A stretch of 64,000 nt of DNA. Source: Aporhodopirellula rubra. GTDB lineage: Bacteria; Planctomycetota; Planctomycetia; Pirellulales; Pirellulaceae. Shown here in pieces: positions 29,980-39,719 of this stretch. Location of the stretch: assembly GCF_014192335.1 (NCBI RefSeq), contig NZ_JACHXU010000011.1, forward strand, positions 1 to 64,000. The letters run 5' to 3'. The position numbers and the translations under genes were made by a program. The notes beneath the pieces were generated by a model. It was not told the origin of the DNA, ran no database searches, and was given only the letters and a program-made list of their open reading frames with translations. Numbering within the stretch: position 1 is the first letter of the stretch; every line of letters starts with the position of its first letter.

Positions 29980-32900
29980 TTAGAAGCGCAGGGGTGTCGG
30001 CAACCACCTGCGGATCCTTCCAGCGAGCGTTTCGGACGGTTCTGATTCAGCTTTTGTATGTTTGGATGATTGGTTGGGTTCGGCTTTTACGCGTGCATCA
30101 TTGCCTGTGGTTCGGGGCGCATCGGCAGATTCGGGAAGTGGGGAGTCGGAACGGGTGGCGGGGGCGGCGGGCGTCGAACGTGGAGCGAGTGAGTCGATCG
30201 CCGTTGTGGGAGCCGCTCCGTCGCGCCAGATCGGCGTCGGTAGGGTGCCCACGTCGAACGGGAATCGGCTACGTGACGACGTGCGATTTGCGGAGTCTTG
30301 TTCGTTTTCGGTGAGCATCGATACGGTCGTGTGCTCAGCGATTCGCAGCAGGTCGTTGGCCCAGTAATTCTTCAGCAGCAGTGCGGCGGGTTTGAGGTCA
30401 GAGTGTTGGAGGCCCTGCACGGCGAGATACGCGAGGCTCTGCAGTTCAGATCGCTCGGCGGTGCTCGCGAAGTAATCGGTCACGACGACGTCGTCAATCC
30501 AAACGGCGGAGGTCGAAAAATTGTCGATCGTGACACGAAGGTTTTGGTCTTTTTGCGGGTCAACGTCTAACCATTCCAGGACGAGACGTCCGACTCTCCA
30601 CTTGCCGTCATTGGCGAATTTGATCGTTTTGCTGCGACGGATCGGTTGTCCGTCTCGTTCGCCTTCGATCGCGACGCGAATTTCGGCGGGTTCGTTCGTA
30701 GACGACTTGTTGCTGGCTTTTGTCATGTCGGTTTCGCTCGGTGCTTCGCCGCGGATCGACATCGAGATTCCGATTCGGCCTGCGATGGGGCGATTCACTT
30801 CGCGGCTGATCATCCACGACGCGGCACCGGATTCGTCTTTGCCGCACATCCGGATTGCGTTGGCGCCTTCGCTGTAAATCAAGGAATCGACGATCACCGC
30901 GTTGGCCGGGTGATGGGCGTGCATCCATCCAGGGATCCCGATCTCGTGAGGTTGTTCAAATCCGCCGTTTGTGATCAGGTTGCGGCAGGTCGGTTGCGAA
31001 CTCGATTGCGTTGCCGTCATGGTGCGATCGCCCAGTCGGTCGACGGCCGTCGAGACGCTCGACGCGGTTTGTCCGCGTGGTGGCGTGCTGTTGTCGGATG
31101 GTGTGATCACGCGGGTGACGTTCCATCGGTCGGACGACCAGAGTGCGCTCGCCCAGCTCGATGAGCCCGCGTCATTTGCGGTGGCGGACTGAGGCGCCGA
31201 GACGCCTCGTGTTGCGGAGTGGTGATTGGAGGCAACCATTGTGTGCGCCGGAGAGGTGGCGACGGATGTCATTCCCGCGAGTTCGCCGAGGAGGCCGAGG
31301 TTTTCGACGATCGTGGTGACTTGGCGTGTCAACGTTGTGACTCGCGAGCGGGCGTCTTCGATTTCGACGGCGTATTGGATCGTGGGTGAGATCTGGCCTG
31401 AGCAGCAGCACACGCTCGTCGCCGATGCCGGGATGACGATTGAGGTGACGGTCGATTGCACGGTGGGCTGAATCAATCGCACCGATTCGATCGGTGGAGG
31501 CGGGGTCGTTGACCATTTGGCGAGTTCTGCGATCGGAAGCGTGACTCGCATTGGCCATGGGGCTTGGTTGATGCAGACAATCGCGGTGTTGCCGTCGATA
31601 TTCGCGTGGCGAACGTGAACGAGTGAGTTGACGGATTGTCGATCGTCGCGGAGGGAAGAGTTCGTCAACCAGCGTGAGTCGTCGGCCCAACAGGTTTGCC
31701 ACAGTTGGATGGCTCCTCGGACCGAACCGGACTCAGGAATTGCTTCGCCGTTGAGGAGCGTTTCGTCGATGAGGAGACCGTGTCGGCAGATGCGTTTGAG
31801 CGAATTGGATTGCGTGTGCCGGATCGCCCAACGGGACCAATCTTGGAGCCATGTGTTTGCGGCGAACGCGTCGTCACGCTGCATGAGGGGCAATTGGATT
31901 TGGGGGCTGGCGGCGCTGGTGGATGCCGGATTTGCGATTTGCTTATCGCCGGCGAGTTCGGTCACGCATCCGTCGCATCCAAACCAGAGCATTTCAGCGT
32001 CGGAGGCGGCGTGCATCATCGGCGGAAAGTGGCCACGGATGGTTTGTGGTGAAGGGCGGAGGAAACTCGCGACGCTGAGCCGAGGTGATGCAGCCGCGGG
32101 GCCGGTGCGACGTGTGATTCGGACGAGGGCGACATTGGCGTTCTCTTCGCGTGTCGCATCGACGGGTGAGTCGCCTTCGACTACGGAGGACGGTTCGCTC
32201 GATCGCGGATCGTTTGTCAGCGTAGTGGTTTGCCAAAGCTCGAGTCCGAGGCGGTTCGCTTTTGCTTGAACGCAGCGAGTCAGCAGTTCTCGGCGTTCTT
32301 TTTCGTCAGCCGAAGCGGTTGGGGAGGCTTCGTCGAACACGATCCCGTCGGCTGCGGAGGCCACGATCGTATCGAGTCTTTGTTCGATCGAATTCATGAT
32401 GCTGGCCCAGCGCTGTGATGGCGTTGAACCGGTGGGAGCGGCACCCGAGAGGACCCAGGAAAACCGTGATGTCACGGTTGTTCCCGCATTGGAAGCGTCG
32501 GATTCTGGGTCGATTTCGGGGAAGCCCGACCAACGGACGAGGCATTTGCGTGGTGTCGTTGTTCCGTCAGGCGGTGATGATTCCTGGTCGGTCGAAGACG
32601 CGAGTTCCGTCGAGGTGGTGGTCTCTGATGGCAGGACGATGAGGGGCCAGGTTTCCGGTGTCCGTATCGATGCGGTCGTGTCGCCGCGGTCTTTCAGAAG
32701 GTTGCGGTCGAGGTGCAGCAGTCCTCGCCACCGCGACGTTGGCGGGGTGTGAGTGTCGAGGCGTAATTCGTAGACGCCCTCGGGCAATGTATCGGCCAGG
32801 TGAAATTCCCATCGGCCGACGGATTGATCCGTGTTCGCGGGTTCGGGGGCGATCGCGTTCGGTGAATCGGGTTCCGTTTGATCGGCGCGAACTAGCGTCG

Positions 32901-33342
32901 CCCGTTCGGTAAGGCGGCGATCGGCGACGGAGGTAACGACAATGCTGCATCCGGACCAATGGTCATCGGGCAGGGGGCTGCCGTCGTCATGGCGGCATTC
33001 GATGATGCCGTGAACGGGGGCGTTGGCCAATGCAATCGCGGGCCGTCCGGGCATATCGTCTCGGCCAAACGCGGATGATTCGGCGGTGGTTTGAAGGACG
33101 GCCGATAAAACGAGGTTGGACGCTTCGGGGGCGGTGACGGCAGGGTTGATTGACCCGTCGACGGGCGTCGCGGCGGTGTTGATGGCCGCATCGAAACGCG
33201 GGGTTTTTTGGGCCGTTGCCGCGATCGGAACGCTCACCAAGCTCACGAGGACGAGAGTCCCGGTGGCGAACGCGATGCTGAAAAACCGGCGAATCACGAG
33301 GTTAGGGAGGAGTAGATCGATCACAGTGACAACGTCGCTCAC
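29980..33342 (-). CDS. Very large secreted or anchored protein with CBM-like C-terminal region, unknown
   Basis: The product is 1120 residues, start at a GTG (33342). A hydrophobic segment (about 20-45, IAFATGTLVLVSLVSVPIAA then TAQ) acts as signal peptide or anchor. Residues about 240-560 include IVFDEASPTASADEKERREL and many Asp/Trp/Gly turns, hinting at a sugar-active fold. From about residue 795, CRNLITNGGFEQPHEIGIPG and the following beta-rich stretch (GWMHAHHPANAVIVD, SASWMISREVNR) resemble carbohydrate-binding domains of the CBM4/9/22-like sandwich type. A Pro/Thr-rich tail (about 1050-1100) then ends in RIRRWLPTPLRF. Transcribed leftward from a site near the opposite-facing acyltransferase gene. 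Confidence 0.6.
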   Translation of the reverse strand: MSDVVTVIDLLLPNLVIRRFFSIAFATGTLVLVSLVSVPIAATAQKTPRFDAAINTAATPVDGSINPAVTAPEASNLVLSAVLQTTAESSAFGRDDMPGRPAIALANAPVHGIIECRHDDGSPLPDDHWSGCSIVVTSVADRRLTERATLVRADQTEPDSPNAIAPEPANTDQSVGRWEFHLADTLPEGVYELRLDTHTPPTSRWRGLLHLDRNLLKDRGDTTASIRTPETWPLIVLPSETTTSTELASSTDQESSPPDGTTTPRKCLVRWSGFPEIDPESDASNAGTTVTSRFSWVLSGAAPTGSTPSQRWASIMNSIEQRLDTIVASAADGIVFDEASPTASADEKERRELLTRCVQAKANRLGLELWQTTTLTNDPRSSEPSSVVEGDSPVDATREENANVALVRITRRTGPAAASPRLSVASFLRPSPQTIRGHFPPMMHAASDAEMLWFGCDGCVTELAGDKQIANPASTSAASPQIQLPLMQRDDAFAANTWLQDWSRWAIRHTQSNSLKRICRHGLLIDETLLNGEAIPESGSVRGAIQLWQTCWADDSRWLTNSSLRDDRQSVNSLVHVRHANIDGNTAIVCINQAPWPMRVTLPIAELAKWSTTPPPPIESVRLIQPTVQSTVTSIVIPASATSVCCCSGQISPTIQYAVEIEDARSRVTTLTRQVTTIVENLGLLGELAGMTSVATSPAHTMVASNHHSATRGVSAPQSATANDAGSSSWASALWSSDRWNVTRVITPSDNSTPPRGQTASSVSTAVDRLGDRTMTATQSSSQPTCRNLITNGGFEQPHEIGIPGWMHAHHPANAVIVDSLIYSEGANAIRMCGKDESGAASWMISREVNRPIAGRIGISMSIRGEAPSETDMTKASNKSSTNEPAEIRVAIEGERDGQPIRRSKTIKFANDGKWRVGRLVLEWLDVDPQKDQNLRVTIDNFSTSAVWIDDVVVTDYFASTAERSELQSLAYLAVQGLQHSDLKPAALLLKNYWANDLLRIAEHTTVSMLTENEQDSANRTSSRSRFPFDVGTLPTPIWRDGAAPTTAIDSLAPRSTPAAPATRSDSPLPESADAPRTTGNDARVKAEPNQSSKHTKAESEPSETLAGRIRRWLPTPLRF

Positions 33343-33664
33343 GCTCGAATAGGTTCATGGGAGTGACTGGAGTAAGCCAGCTCGAACGTAGTCAGATATT
33401 CACGTTGGTCACAAGTCCGTTTTTTGTTTCGCGTTGTCAAACGTTGCGAAATGCGGTGTTAATCCACCTCTTGCGGCAAATCGAATGCGATCACGGGCAG
33501 CGAAAACCGATCCCGAAATTGTCGCAGGAAATGCCGCGATTTCGCCGAAGCTCGTCTCTTGAAACGCTTTCGGCATTGGGGCGGGCAATCGATCTGGTCA
33601 CGGGGACGCGAAGGTTGTCAGAATGCTGCTCACGTCGAGGTATTGTTCATTCGCCAGGAAACCC
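33343..33664. other. Intergenic region between divergent genes
   Basis: About 320 bases. A possible ORF at 33357-33668 on the plus strand has no ribosome binding site and non-protein-like composition, so I do not call it. Both flanking genes must be promoted from here. Confidence 0.5.
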
Positions 33665-34654
33665 ATGACACTCAAAAGGCTGACGACACCGGTGGTTGAT
33701 GCGGTTGCGTATATTGCCGTTCGCGGGATCGTCTGCGTGATCCAAATCTTGCCGCTCGATATGGGCGATCATTTGTGCCGAGGGTTGGCCATGTTGCTGT
33801 CCGGGCCGCTGCCGGTGCGTGGTCGGACGATTTCAGACACTCTTGAGAAGATTTATCCGACCGTCGACGCCGAAGATGCGAGGCGATTGACGTTGTCGAT
33901 GTGGCACCACCTGATGTTGATGGTTTGCGAAATCGCGTGGGCTCAGCGACGACTGCATCGGTCGAACTGGACCGAGCACGTCAGTTTCCGTGGCAATCGG
34001 GAAATGCTTTCCGCGAGTCTGTCGCCACGGCCATCGGTATTGGTGAGCGGGCACTATGGAAATTTTGAGATCGGCAGTTACACGCTCGGGCTCATGGGAA
34101 TGAAGACGCTCGCGATCGCGCGGAATCTCGACAACGTTTATTTGCACCGATGGGTTGAGCGATTCCGTGGAGCGAAAGGTCAGCGTCTCGTCGATAAGAA
34201 CGGGTGTGCGCCGATTGTGGACAAGTTCATGCAGGAAGGCGGCACGTTGTCGTTATTGGCTGACCAGCACGCTGGAGACAAGGGGTTGTGGGTCGATTTC
34301 TGCGGGGTGCCGGCATCGTGCCACAAGGCGCTCGCGCTGTTCTCGCTGGCGAACGTCGCGCCGATGTTGGCGGTTTACACTCGCCGGGTCGATGGACGAC
34401 CGATGCAGTTCGAATCAGCCATGATGGAGATGGTCGACCCCGCCAAAGTCGACGCGAACGGTCGAACAGCGCCAGAGTGTGAGTCCGTCGAATCACTGAC
34501 GCGTTGGTACAACCTGCAGTTGGAACGCACCATTGATTTGGCACCCGAGCAGTATTGGTGGTTGCACCGCCGGTGGCGAACGCCGTCTCCGCGAGTTGCC
34601 AAACGATTGGCGAAGAAACGCGAGGCTGCGACTCAATTACGTGCTGCGGGCTAG
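33665..34654 (+). CDS. Lysophospholipid / lipid A acyltransferase (LpxL/HtrB-like)
   Basis: The product is 329 residues starting MTLKRLTTPVVDAVAYIAV; AGGA lies six bases before this ATG. It has the HX4E acyltransferase box in SGHYGNFEIGSYTLG (His then Glu five residues on) and the second block ADQHAGDKGLWVDFCGVPAS, both typical of LpxL/LpxM enzymes that add acyl chains to Kdo-lipid A. A hydrophobic N-terminus anchors it to the inner membrane. Its 3' end overlaps holA on the other strand by 18 bases. Confidence 0.85.
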   Translation: MTLKRLTTPVVDAVAYIAVRGIVCVIQILPLDMGDHLCRGLAMLLSGPLPVRGRTISDTLEKIYPTVDAEDARRLTLSMWHHLMLMVCEIAWAQRRLHRSNWTEHVSFRGNREMLSASLSPRPSVLVSGHYGNFEIGSYTLGLMGMKTLAIARNLDNVYLHRWVERFRGAKGQRLVDKNGCAPIVDKFMQEGGTLSLLADQHAGDKGLWVDFCGVPASCHKALALFSLANVAPMLAVYTRRVDGRPMQFESAMMEMVDPAKVDANGRTAPECESVESLTRWYNLQLERTIDLAPEQYWWLHRRWRTPSPRVAKRLAKKREAATQLRAAG

Positions 34655-35686
34655 CCGAAGGACGAGTTGTTCGAGCATGAACCGGTCTCGACCGTCGGCG
34701 CTGTGGGTGCCTTTGAGGCGAAGGTCGGCATCGAGCAACCACCCGAGCAGTTGCTTGGCTCGAGGTCGACCCATTGTTTGCAACTGCTTTTTCGCAGACT
34801 GGATTTCCGCGGGTCGGCGAATGCCGGCAAGACCGAGGACGTCCTCGAATTGCCAAGGACGACCGCAACGCTCGCGGTGTTCGATGATGGTCGTTGCCAT
34901 GCCAAGGCGACGCAGCGACCACGAGATTTGCGGCAGTAATGCGATTGCCTTTTGCCCGCCGGTGAAAAGTTTGTCGAGTTGCCGTAATGCTTCGGCGGCA
35001 TCTCCGCCCGCAATCGCGTCCGTGATTTGCCAGACCGTTTTGCCCTGCCATCCGGCGACAACGTCTCGCACGAGTGGTTCTTCGATCTTGCCGCCGACGT
35101 CGACGTAGAGCGCGAGTTTCGCGATCTCGGTGTCGAGCATACCGATTTCTTCGCCTAGGATTTCGATCAGCGCGTCGGCGGCGCCGGCAGCCAATTTGAC
35201 TTTGTGCCGCGAGGCGACGTATCCGGTCAAGAATTTTCGACGCGTTGCCGCGGTCACGCCTTGTTTGGTGTCGGTGGCGTTGCCGCACGCGACGAGGAGG
35301 TGGTTCTTGTCGGCCGCTTTGTAGAGTCGCGTGTTGCTCGCGAGAGATTCGAGTTCGAGCACGAAGCGGGTGCTGTCACCTGGTGCGGCGACGTATTTTT
35401 CGAGTTCGGTACGGTTCCCGGAAACGAATTTATCGGCGGAGCGAACCGCGAGGGTGCGTTTGTCACCGGCATCGAAATCGAACAGCGATGCGGTCGCCAA
35501 GTCATCTTTGAGGTCCGACCAGCGTGTCGTTTCCCCGTCGAACTGAGTCCAGTCGCCATCGCCAATCAGCGTTTCCATCGCCCAACGTCGCAGCGTCGCG
35601 TCGTTGCCATAGATGATTGCGAGCGAATCCCCGGCGGTCGTTGGCGTCGTGCCAGCGACATATTCAAAAGCGTGTTGTTTCGGCAT
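34637..35686 (-). CDS. holA: DNA polymerase III delta subunit
   Basis: The product is 349 residues. Layout of a clamp-loader delta: N-terminal domain from DSLAIIYGNDATLRRWAMET, AAA+-like domain lacking a Walker A, FLTGYVASRHKVKLAAGAAD, LGEEIGMLDTEIAKLALYVD, then the C-terminal collar domain (WQITDAIAGGDAAEALRQLD, LPQISWSLRRLGMA). It opens the beta clamp. It follows the pilus-like operon with five bases between, so it may be transcribed with it, and its end overlaps the convergent acyltransferase gene by 18 bases. Confidence 0.88.
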   Translation of the reverse strand: MPKQHAFEYVAGTTPTTAGDSLAIIYGNDATLRRWAMETLIGDGDWTQFDGETTRWSDLKDDLATASLFDFDAGDKRTLAVRSADKFVSGNRTELEKYVAAPGDSTRFVLELESLASNTRLYKAADKNHLLVACGNATDTKQGVTAATRRKFLTGYVASRHKVKLAAGAADALIEILGEEIGMLDTEIAKLALYVDVGGKIEEPLVRDVVAGWQGKTVWQITDAIAGGDAAEALRQLDKLFTGGQKAIALLPQISWSLRRLGMATTIIEHRERCGRPWQFEDVLGLAGIRRPAEIQSAKKQLQTMGRPRAKQLLGWLLDADLRLKGTHSADGRDRFMLEQLVLRLARST

Positions 35687-35691
35687 CCTGG

Positions 35692-37776
35692 TTAGATACC
35701 ACGTTCCTTCGCGAACGAATAGATGCGGTACTTCTCTTGGTCCTGCACTTCGTCTTGGACCTTCAGGCCGCCGTACTCATCGAAGATCAGCATCATCCCC
35801 GGTTCGGTCAGTTCTTCATCTTCGAAAATGGCGAGCGGGGCGCCGCCCTCGAGGTCGATGACGGTCGATGTCGAAAGTACTTCGGCGTCCTCGACCTTTT
35901 TGATCTGCATGTTCAGCGGATCGATGATGTCGGCGGTGCCCTTGAAACTGAGCGAGGAACCTTCGGTTCGTTTGTTCAACCAGAGTGGCATCGGGGCGGC
36001 GTAAGTCGCGTTGTGTGCAAAGTTCAACACATCGACTAGCGGTGGTGACTTGTAGTAGTCGATCTTTTTACCCGCGACGTTGAACGTGCGGGGGCGTGTC
36101 GGTTCGACGGGACCGGCGTAAAGGTTGCTCAGGGTTGGAAGTTCGGCGGGCGGGCTCGCTTCGCTCCATGGGCTCCATCGTTGGAAGTCACGTTTCTTCG
36201 TTTCTTCCGCCTTGAGCATCAGACCTTGCACGCGTGCGTAAACATCGGCACCGAGTGTGGCACTCTTGGGTTGTTGCAGAGGGTTGGCGGGGAAGTTCGG
36301 GTCTTGGACCGCATAGCGAATCCGGTAAACGTACGATTGACCGGGCATAGGGCTGAGTTTGTCATTGCGGCGGGCGAAGTCATAGAACCGCATCAGTTTG
36401 TACTCAACCGGGTTTTCGTCGAGGGTTTGCATGCCCGCTGCGACACCCATTCCCATGCCCATGCTCATACCCATGTCCATATCCATGTCCATCATGGAAT
36501 AGTCATATCCCATGTCGCCGCCCATTCCGCCCATCGCGCCGGTGGCGTTCGGATCGGCGAGTTCCATTTCGTCAGGGTTGATTTCGACGACCTGTTGCGA
36601 TTCCTCGTACAGTTTTTGGTCTTCGATCTGTTGCCGTGTTTCCATCGGAATCAGCGGATGGAGCGCGAACTTGGAATAGTCACTCAGAAGGACCGGCGGG
36701 ATGTAGCCGGTCACGTTCAGATCGCGGTAGTCGATTGGCACTAATTCAGGTGCATAGCCCGCCCAAACAAATGCGGCCCGCTTGAGGTCACTTTCGCGTG
36801 ATCCGATAAGCACCCAATCTTCTTCGACCAGTTGATCGACCGTTTTCTTCGTGACATTGGCTCGCTGAATTTCGTAGTTGAAGTAAAACGGTTGGTCACG
36901 TTGCGGGAGGAACCCGTCGGCGTCGAACAGAGCGGCTTTGTAGGATTCAGCGATTTCTTTGTGTGGGATGACGGCGGTGCCTGCAATGAACCAGGCGCTT
37001 TGTGGAATCGGCTGCTTCGTTTCGGTGCCCGGTACACCACTGCTGGTGGTGGTGCTGTTGGCACGGTATCCGAAGTTGTATTCGGGGGCGAGCGTTCGGA
37101 TGGGGCCGGTCATGCCCGATCCCATCATGCCTGGATCCATCATCCCGGGGCCCATCATTCCCGAACCCATCATGCTTGGGTCCATCATTCCCGATCCCAT
37201 CATGCCTGGGTCCATCATGCCTGGGTCCATCATCTCCATTTCCATTCCCATCATGTCGTCCATGCCCATCATGCCACGACGGCCACGCGGTTTCTTGGGT
37301 TTGGGTTTCTTCTTTTGCTCGACCATTTCCAATTTCTCGGCTGGTTCGAGTTCTTTCACGCGGTAGTTGCCGTTACCCAGGACGGCATATGATTCGATGT
37401 GAGAACTCGTCAACAGCGCACGAGGTGCGAGCAACGTGGGATCCTGGCGACGCGTCGATTCACTCAGCGGGATTGGGATCCAGGTTTTGTCAGGGTTGAA
37501 GGACTCGTACGCCACGTATTCGTTCTTTTTAGCCAGCTCGGCATCAATGTCAAAAGTCGGCTCGCGGGGCGGAATGATCGCCTCGGTGTGGTCATCGTCG
37601 ATGCTCGCGCGAACCTGTTTCGCTTCGTTGGCGAGTTTGTCCGGGTCTTGTTCCTTGGTCATGTCGGGCATGCTCAGTCCGCCATAGACCATCCACGCCG
37701 ATGCCAGCATCACCAAGCCCACGACCATTTTTTCGGCGTGATGAATGAAGAAGTCTTTGATTTTATCAGCGTCCAT
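35692..37776 (-). CDS. PilM-operon partner, Met-rich membrane-anchored protein (Amuc_1100-like setting)
   Basis: The product is 694 residues starting MDADKIKDFFIHHAEKMVVG; GGAG lies six bases before the ATG. One membrane helix (about 17-35) then a periplasmic region. Residues ~170-225 are a run of short Met/Gly/Asp/Pro/Ser units (MMDPGMMGSGMM type), and another Met cluster (DYSMMDMDMDMGMSMGMGMG) occurs near 420-445. The end (SYVYRIRYAVQDPNFPANPL, and a beta-rich last ~150 residues) is ordinary. Position after a PilM gene and a second similar protein suggests a part of a type IV pilus-like or secretion assembly platform. Function of the Met runs unknown. Confidence 0.6.
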   Translation of the reverse strand: MDADKIKDFFIHHAEKMVVGLVMLASAWMVYGGLSMPDMTKEQDPDKLANEAKQVRASIDDDHTEAIIPPREPTFDIDAELAKKNEYVAYESFNPDKTWIPIPLSESTRRQDPTLLAPRALLTSSHIESYAVLGNGNYRVKELEPAEKLEMVEQKKKPKPKKPRGRRGMMGMDDMMGMEMEMMDPGMMDPGMMGSGMMDPSMMGSGMMGPGMMDPGMMGSGMTGPIRTLAPEYNFGYRANSTTTSSGVPGTETKQPIPQSAWFIAGTAVIPHKEIAESYKAALFDADGFLPQRDQPFYFNYEIQRANVTKKTVDQLVEEDWVLIGSRESDLKRAAFVWAGYAPELVPIDYRDLNVTGYIPPVLLSDYSKFALHPLIPMETRQQIEDQKLYEESQQVVEINPDEMELADPNATGAMGGMGGDMGYDYSMMDMDMDMGMSMGMGMGVAAGMQTLDENPVEYKLMRFYDFARRNDKLSPMPGQSYVYRIRYAVQDPNFPANPLQQPKSATLGADVYARVQGLMLKAEETKKRDFQRWSPWSEASPPAELPTLSNLYAGPVEPTRPRTFNVAGKKIDYYKSPPLVDVLNFAHNATYAAPMPLWLNKRTEGSSLSFKGTADIIDPLNMQIKKVEDAEVLSTSTVIDLEGGAPLAIFEDEELTEPGMMLIFDEYGGLKVQDEVQDQEKYRIYSFAKERGI

Positions 37777-37871
37777 GGGATTCTCCGTCGGAGAGACTTA
37801 ATGTTGAGCGATGAGGCGAGATGAGAAGGGGGCCGGTGTTGCGCCAGAGACGCAACGGAAGTCAAAATCGG

Positions 37872-39647
37872 TTAGGAAGCGGCGAGAGGCTCGCTCGCCT
37901 CTGCCCCTGGTTGTACCGGAACGGCACCAGGTTGGCCAGGATTTTCACCATTTGCGGGCGAAGGTTCGGTCCCGGGGGGGACCGTGGCAGGCGGTTGTGA
38001 AGGATCGGTCGCTGGAGCGACAGGCGGTTCGCCTGCAGGATTGGTACCGGGAGCAGGCAGGGCTGAATCAGGAGCAGCCACGTTGTTTGCGGCTTTCTCG
38101 TTTTCAACTTTCTCTGCCATTGTCTCACCGTCGATGACGGTTTCGGATGTGATTTGATCGACGCCGAGTTTGTCTTTTTGCGGTGGGTTGTAGATGTGGA
38201 TCAAACCATAGACCTCGACGGTAACGTCGAGTGGGAACAGTTCCGAACCGGTGGAGGGAGTGCCCATCGAAGGGCCGCCCATCCCCATTCCCCTGTCCAT
38301 CCCCATTCCCATATCCATGTCCATCCCCATGTCTCCATCCATGCCGCTGCTACGGGATGCCGCGCCGGGGCCACCCAAGATGCGGGTCTGTACGACCTGA
38401 ACCATCAGCGGGGCACTGCCACAGGCGGCGAGCAATTCTGGGATCGCACGTTGATCGATGACGACTGACATCATTACCGGAACGCGTTTGGCCACTTTGA
38501 GCGGTGCGTCCGTGGGCGAATCGCTTTCGAATGCCGAGCGAAGTTGTGAGCCGGTGATTTGTTGGTGGTCGGGATCGACGTATCGGTTGTCGGCCGGGTC
38601 GATTTCGGACATGCCGCCTTCCATCCCCATTCCCATGCCCATATCCATCCCCATGTCCATTCCCATATCCATGCCCATGTCGTCCATGCCCATTCCCATT
38701 CCCATCCCCATTTCATCCATCCCCATTCCCATGCCCATGCCGCCGATTCCTGGCGATGCTAATTTGCCGGCGATGAATCGGACTTTGCGTCCCATCGAGA
38801 GTTTGTTGATCTCGCGAATTTGAGCTTCGAACGGTTGCTGGGCTTCGTCATTGACGTCCGCGATGATCGCGAGAAGCTGACGCAGGATCCAGAGATTTTC
38901 TTGGCTGTAGTAGATCTCGAGTTCGTTAGGGCGACGTGAAGCCCACGGAAACAATTCGCTGACTAGTTCGGATTGGGCACCGTTGGACCATCGGACCAGA
39001 GGGCCTTTCTTGACACCGCTGATGCTGATATCGCTGAGGCCGTTACCCATTGCGCCGCTCATCATCCGACCGCCCATGTCGTCCATCATTCCGCTCATGC
39101 CTCCCATTCCGCTCATGCCACCCATGGCAGAGGAATTGGACGTATCAAATTTGGCGGTCCATTCGGCTTTGGCGATTTTCGCGATGTCGGGCAAGACGTT
39201 GGCGATGTAGTAGCGATATTGCTGCAACAGCGCGGTTGGAATCTTTTCCTCATCAAGAATCGGAAAGCTGATGTAGGATTCGATCGGAATTTTATCGCGG
39301 TAGTGATCGAGCAGTTCGGAGGTCAGTTCTTTCTCGGGCCAGACGAGGATGTCTTTTTGCTTCTCGAAAACCGTGCTCCACGCGTCGAGAACTTGGTCTT
39401 CTCGATTCTCGATCATCTTTTCCATCTCTTCGTGAGAGAGCGAGTTGGGATGTTCGGGAACTTCCGCGCGGACACTCTTAACCTGGCTGACGTCGCCACG
39501 GATTGCACTGGCGCGTCGATCGCTTTCGGCGACCAGGTCTCCGGTCACTTTGAACCAAACACCAACGGATCCCAAGAGGATGATGCCGACGGCAATCCAG
39601 AAGCCGTACTTCTTGAGAAATTCAAGGGCGGGTTTGAGTTGTTCCAT
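37872..39647 (-). CDS. PilN/PilO-like partner with Met-rich low-complexity runs
   Basis: The product is 591 residues. N-terminal membrane helix (WIAVGIILLGSVGVWF, about 17-33) followed by a coiled-coil-like stretch: the layout of PilN/PilO and of Amuc_1100 in Akkermansia, which also lies beside a PilM-like gene. Three Met-rich runs: GMSGMGGMSGMMDDMGGRMM (about 175-205), a long GMGMDMGMDMGM-type run (about 300-345) and DMGMDMDMGMGMDRGMGMGG (about 435-465). The C-terminal ~80 residues are a Pro/Ala/Thr-rich tail. The globular part shows FPLDVTVEVYGLIHIYNPPQ. Function in pilus assembly is inferred. Confidence 0.6.
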   Translation of the reverse strand: MEQLKPALEFLKKYGFWIAVGIILLGSVGVWFKVTGDLVAESDRRASAIRGDVSQVKSVRAEVPEHPNSLSHEEMEKMIENREDQVLDAWSTVFEKQKDILVWPEKELTSELLDHYRDKIPIESYISFPILDEEKIPTALLQQYRYYIANVLPDIAKIAKAEWTAKFDTSNSSAMGGMSGMGGMSGMMDDMGGRMMSGAMGNGLSDISISGVKKGPLVRWSNGAQSELVSELFPWASRRPNELEIYYSQENLWILRQLLAIIADVNDEAQQPFEAQIREINKLSMGRKVRFIAGKLASPGIGGMGMGMGMDEMGMGMGMGMDDMGMDMGMDMGMDMGMGMGMEGGMSEIDPADNRYVDPDHQQITGSQLRSAFESDSPTDAPLKVAKRVPVMMSVVIDQRAIPELLAACGSAPLMVQVVQTRILGGPGAASRSSGMDGDMGMDMDMGMGMDRGMGMGGPSMGTPSTGSELFPLDVTVEVYGLIHIYNPPQKDKLGVDQITSETVIDGETMAEKVENEKAANNVAAPDSALPAPGTNPAGEPPVAPATDPSQPPATVPPGTEPSPANGENPGQPGAVPVQPGAEASEPLAAS

Positions 39648-39719
39648 GGTGGCACGTGCCGGTAAATAAGAAGAGTCGAAAGTGGGGCGTCAGGAGCGTT
39701 GTTTAACGGGAGGTTGTGA

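Noticed and set aside
36181-37500. His- and Ser-rich plus-strand ORFs opposite the Met-rich genes
   Set aside because: They are the antisense of CATCCC-type repeats in the leftward genes; no start signals.
38973-39665. 230-aa plus-strand ORF
   Set aside because: It is antisense to the PilN/PilO-like gene over its full length and is a frame shadow.
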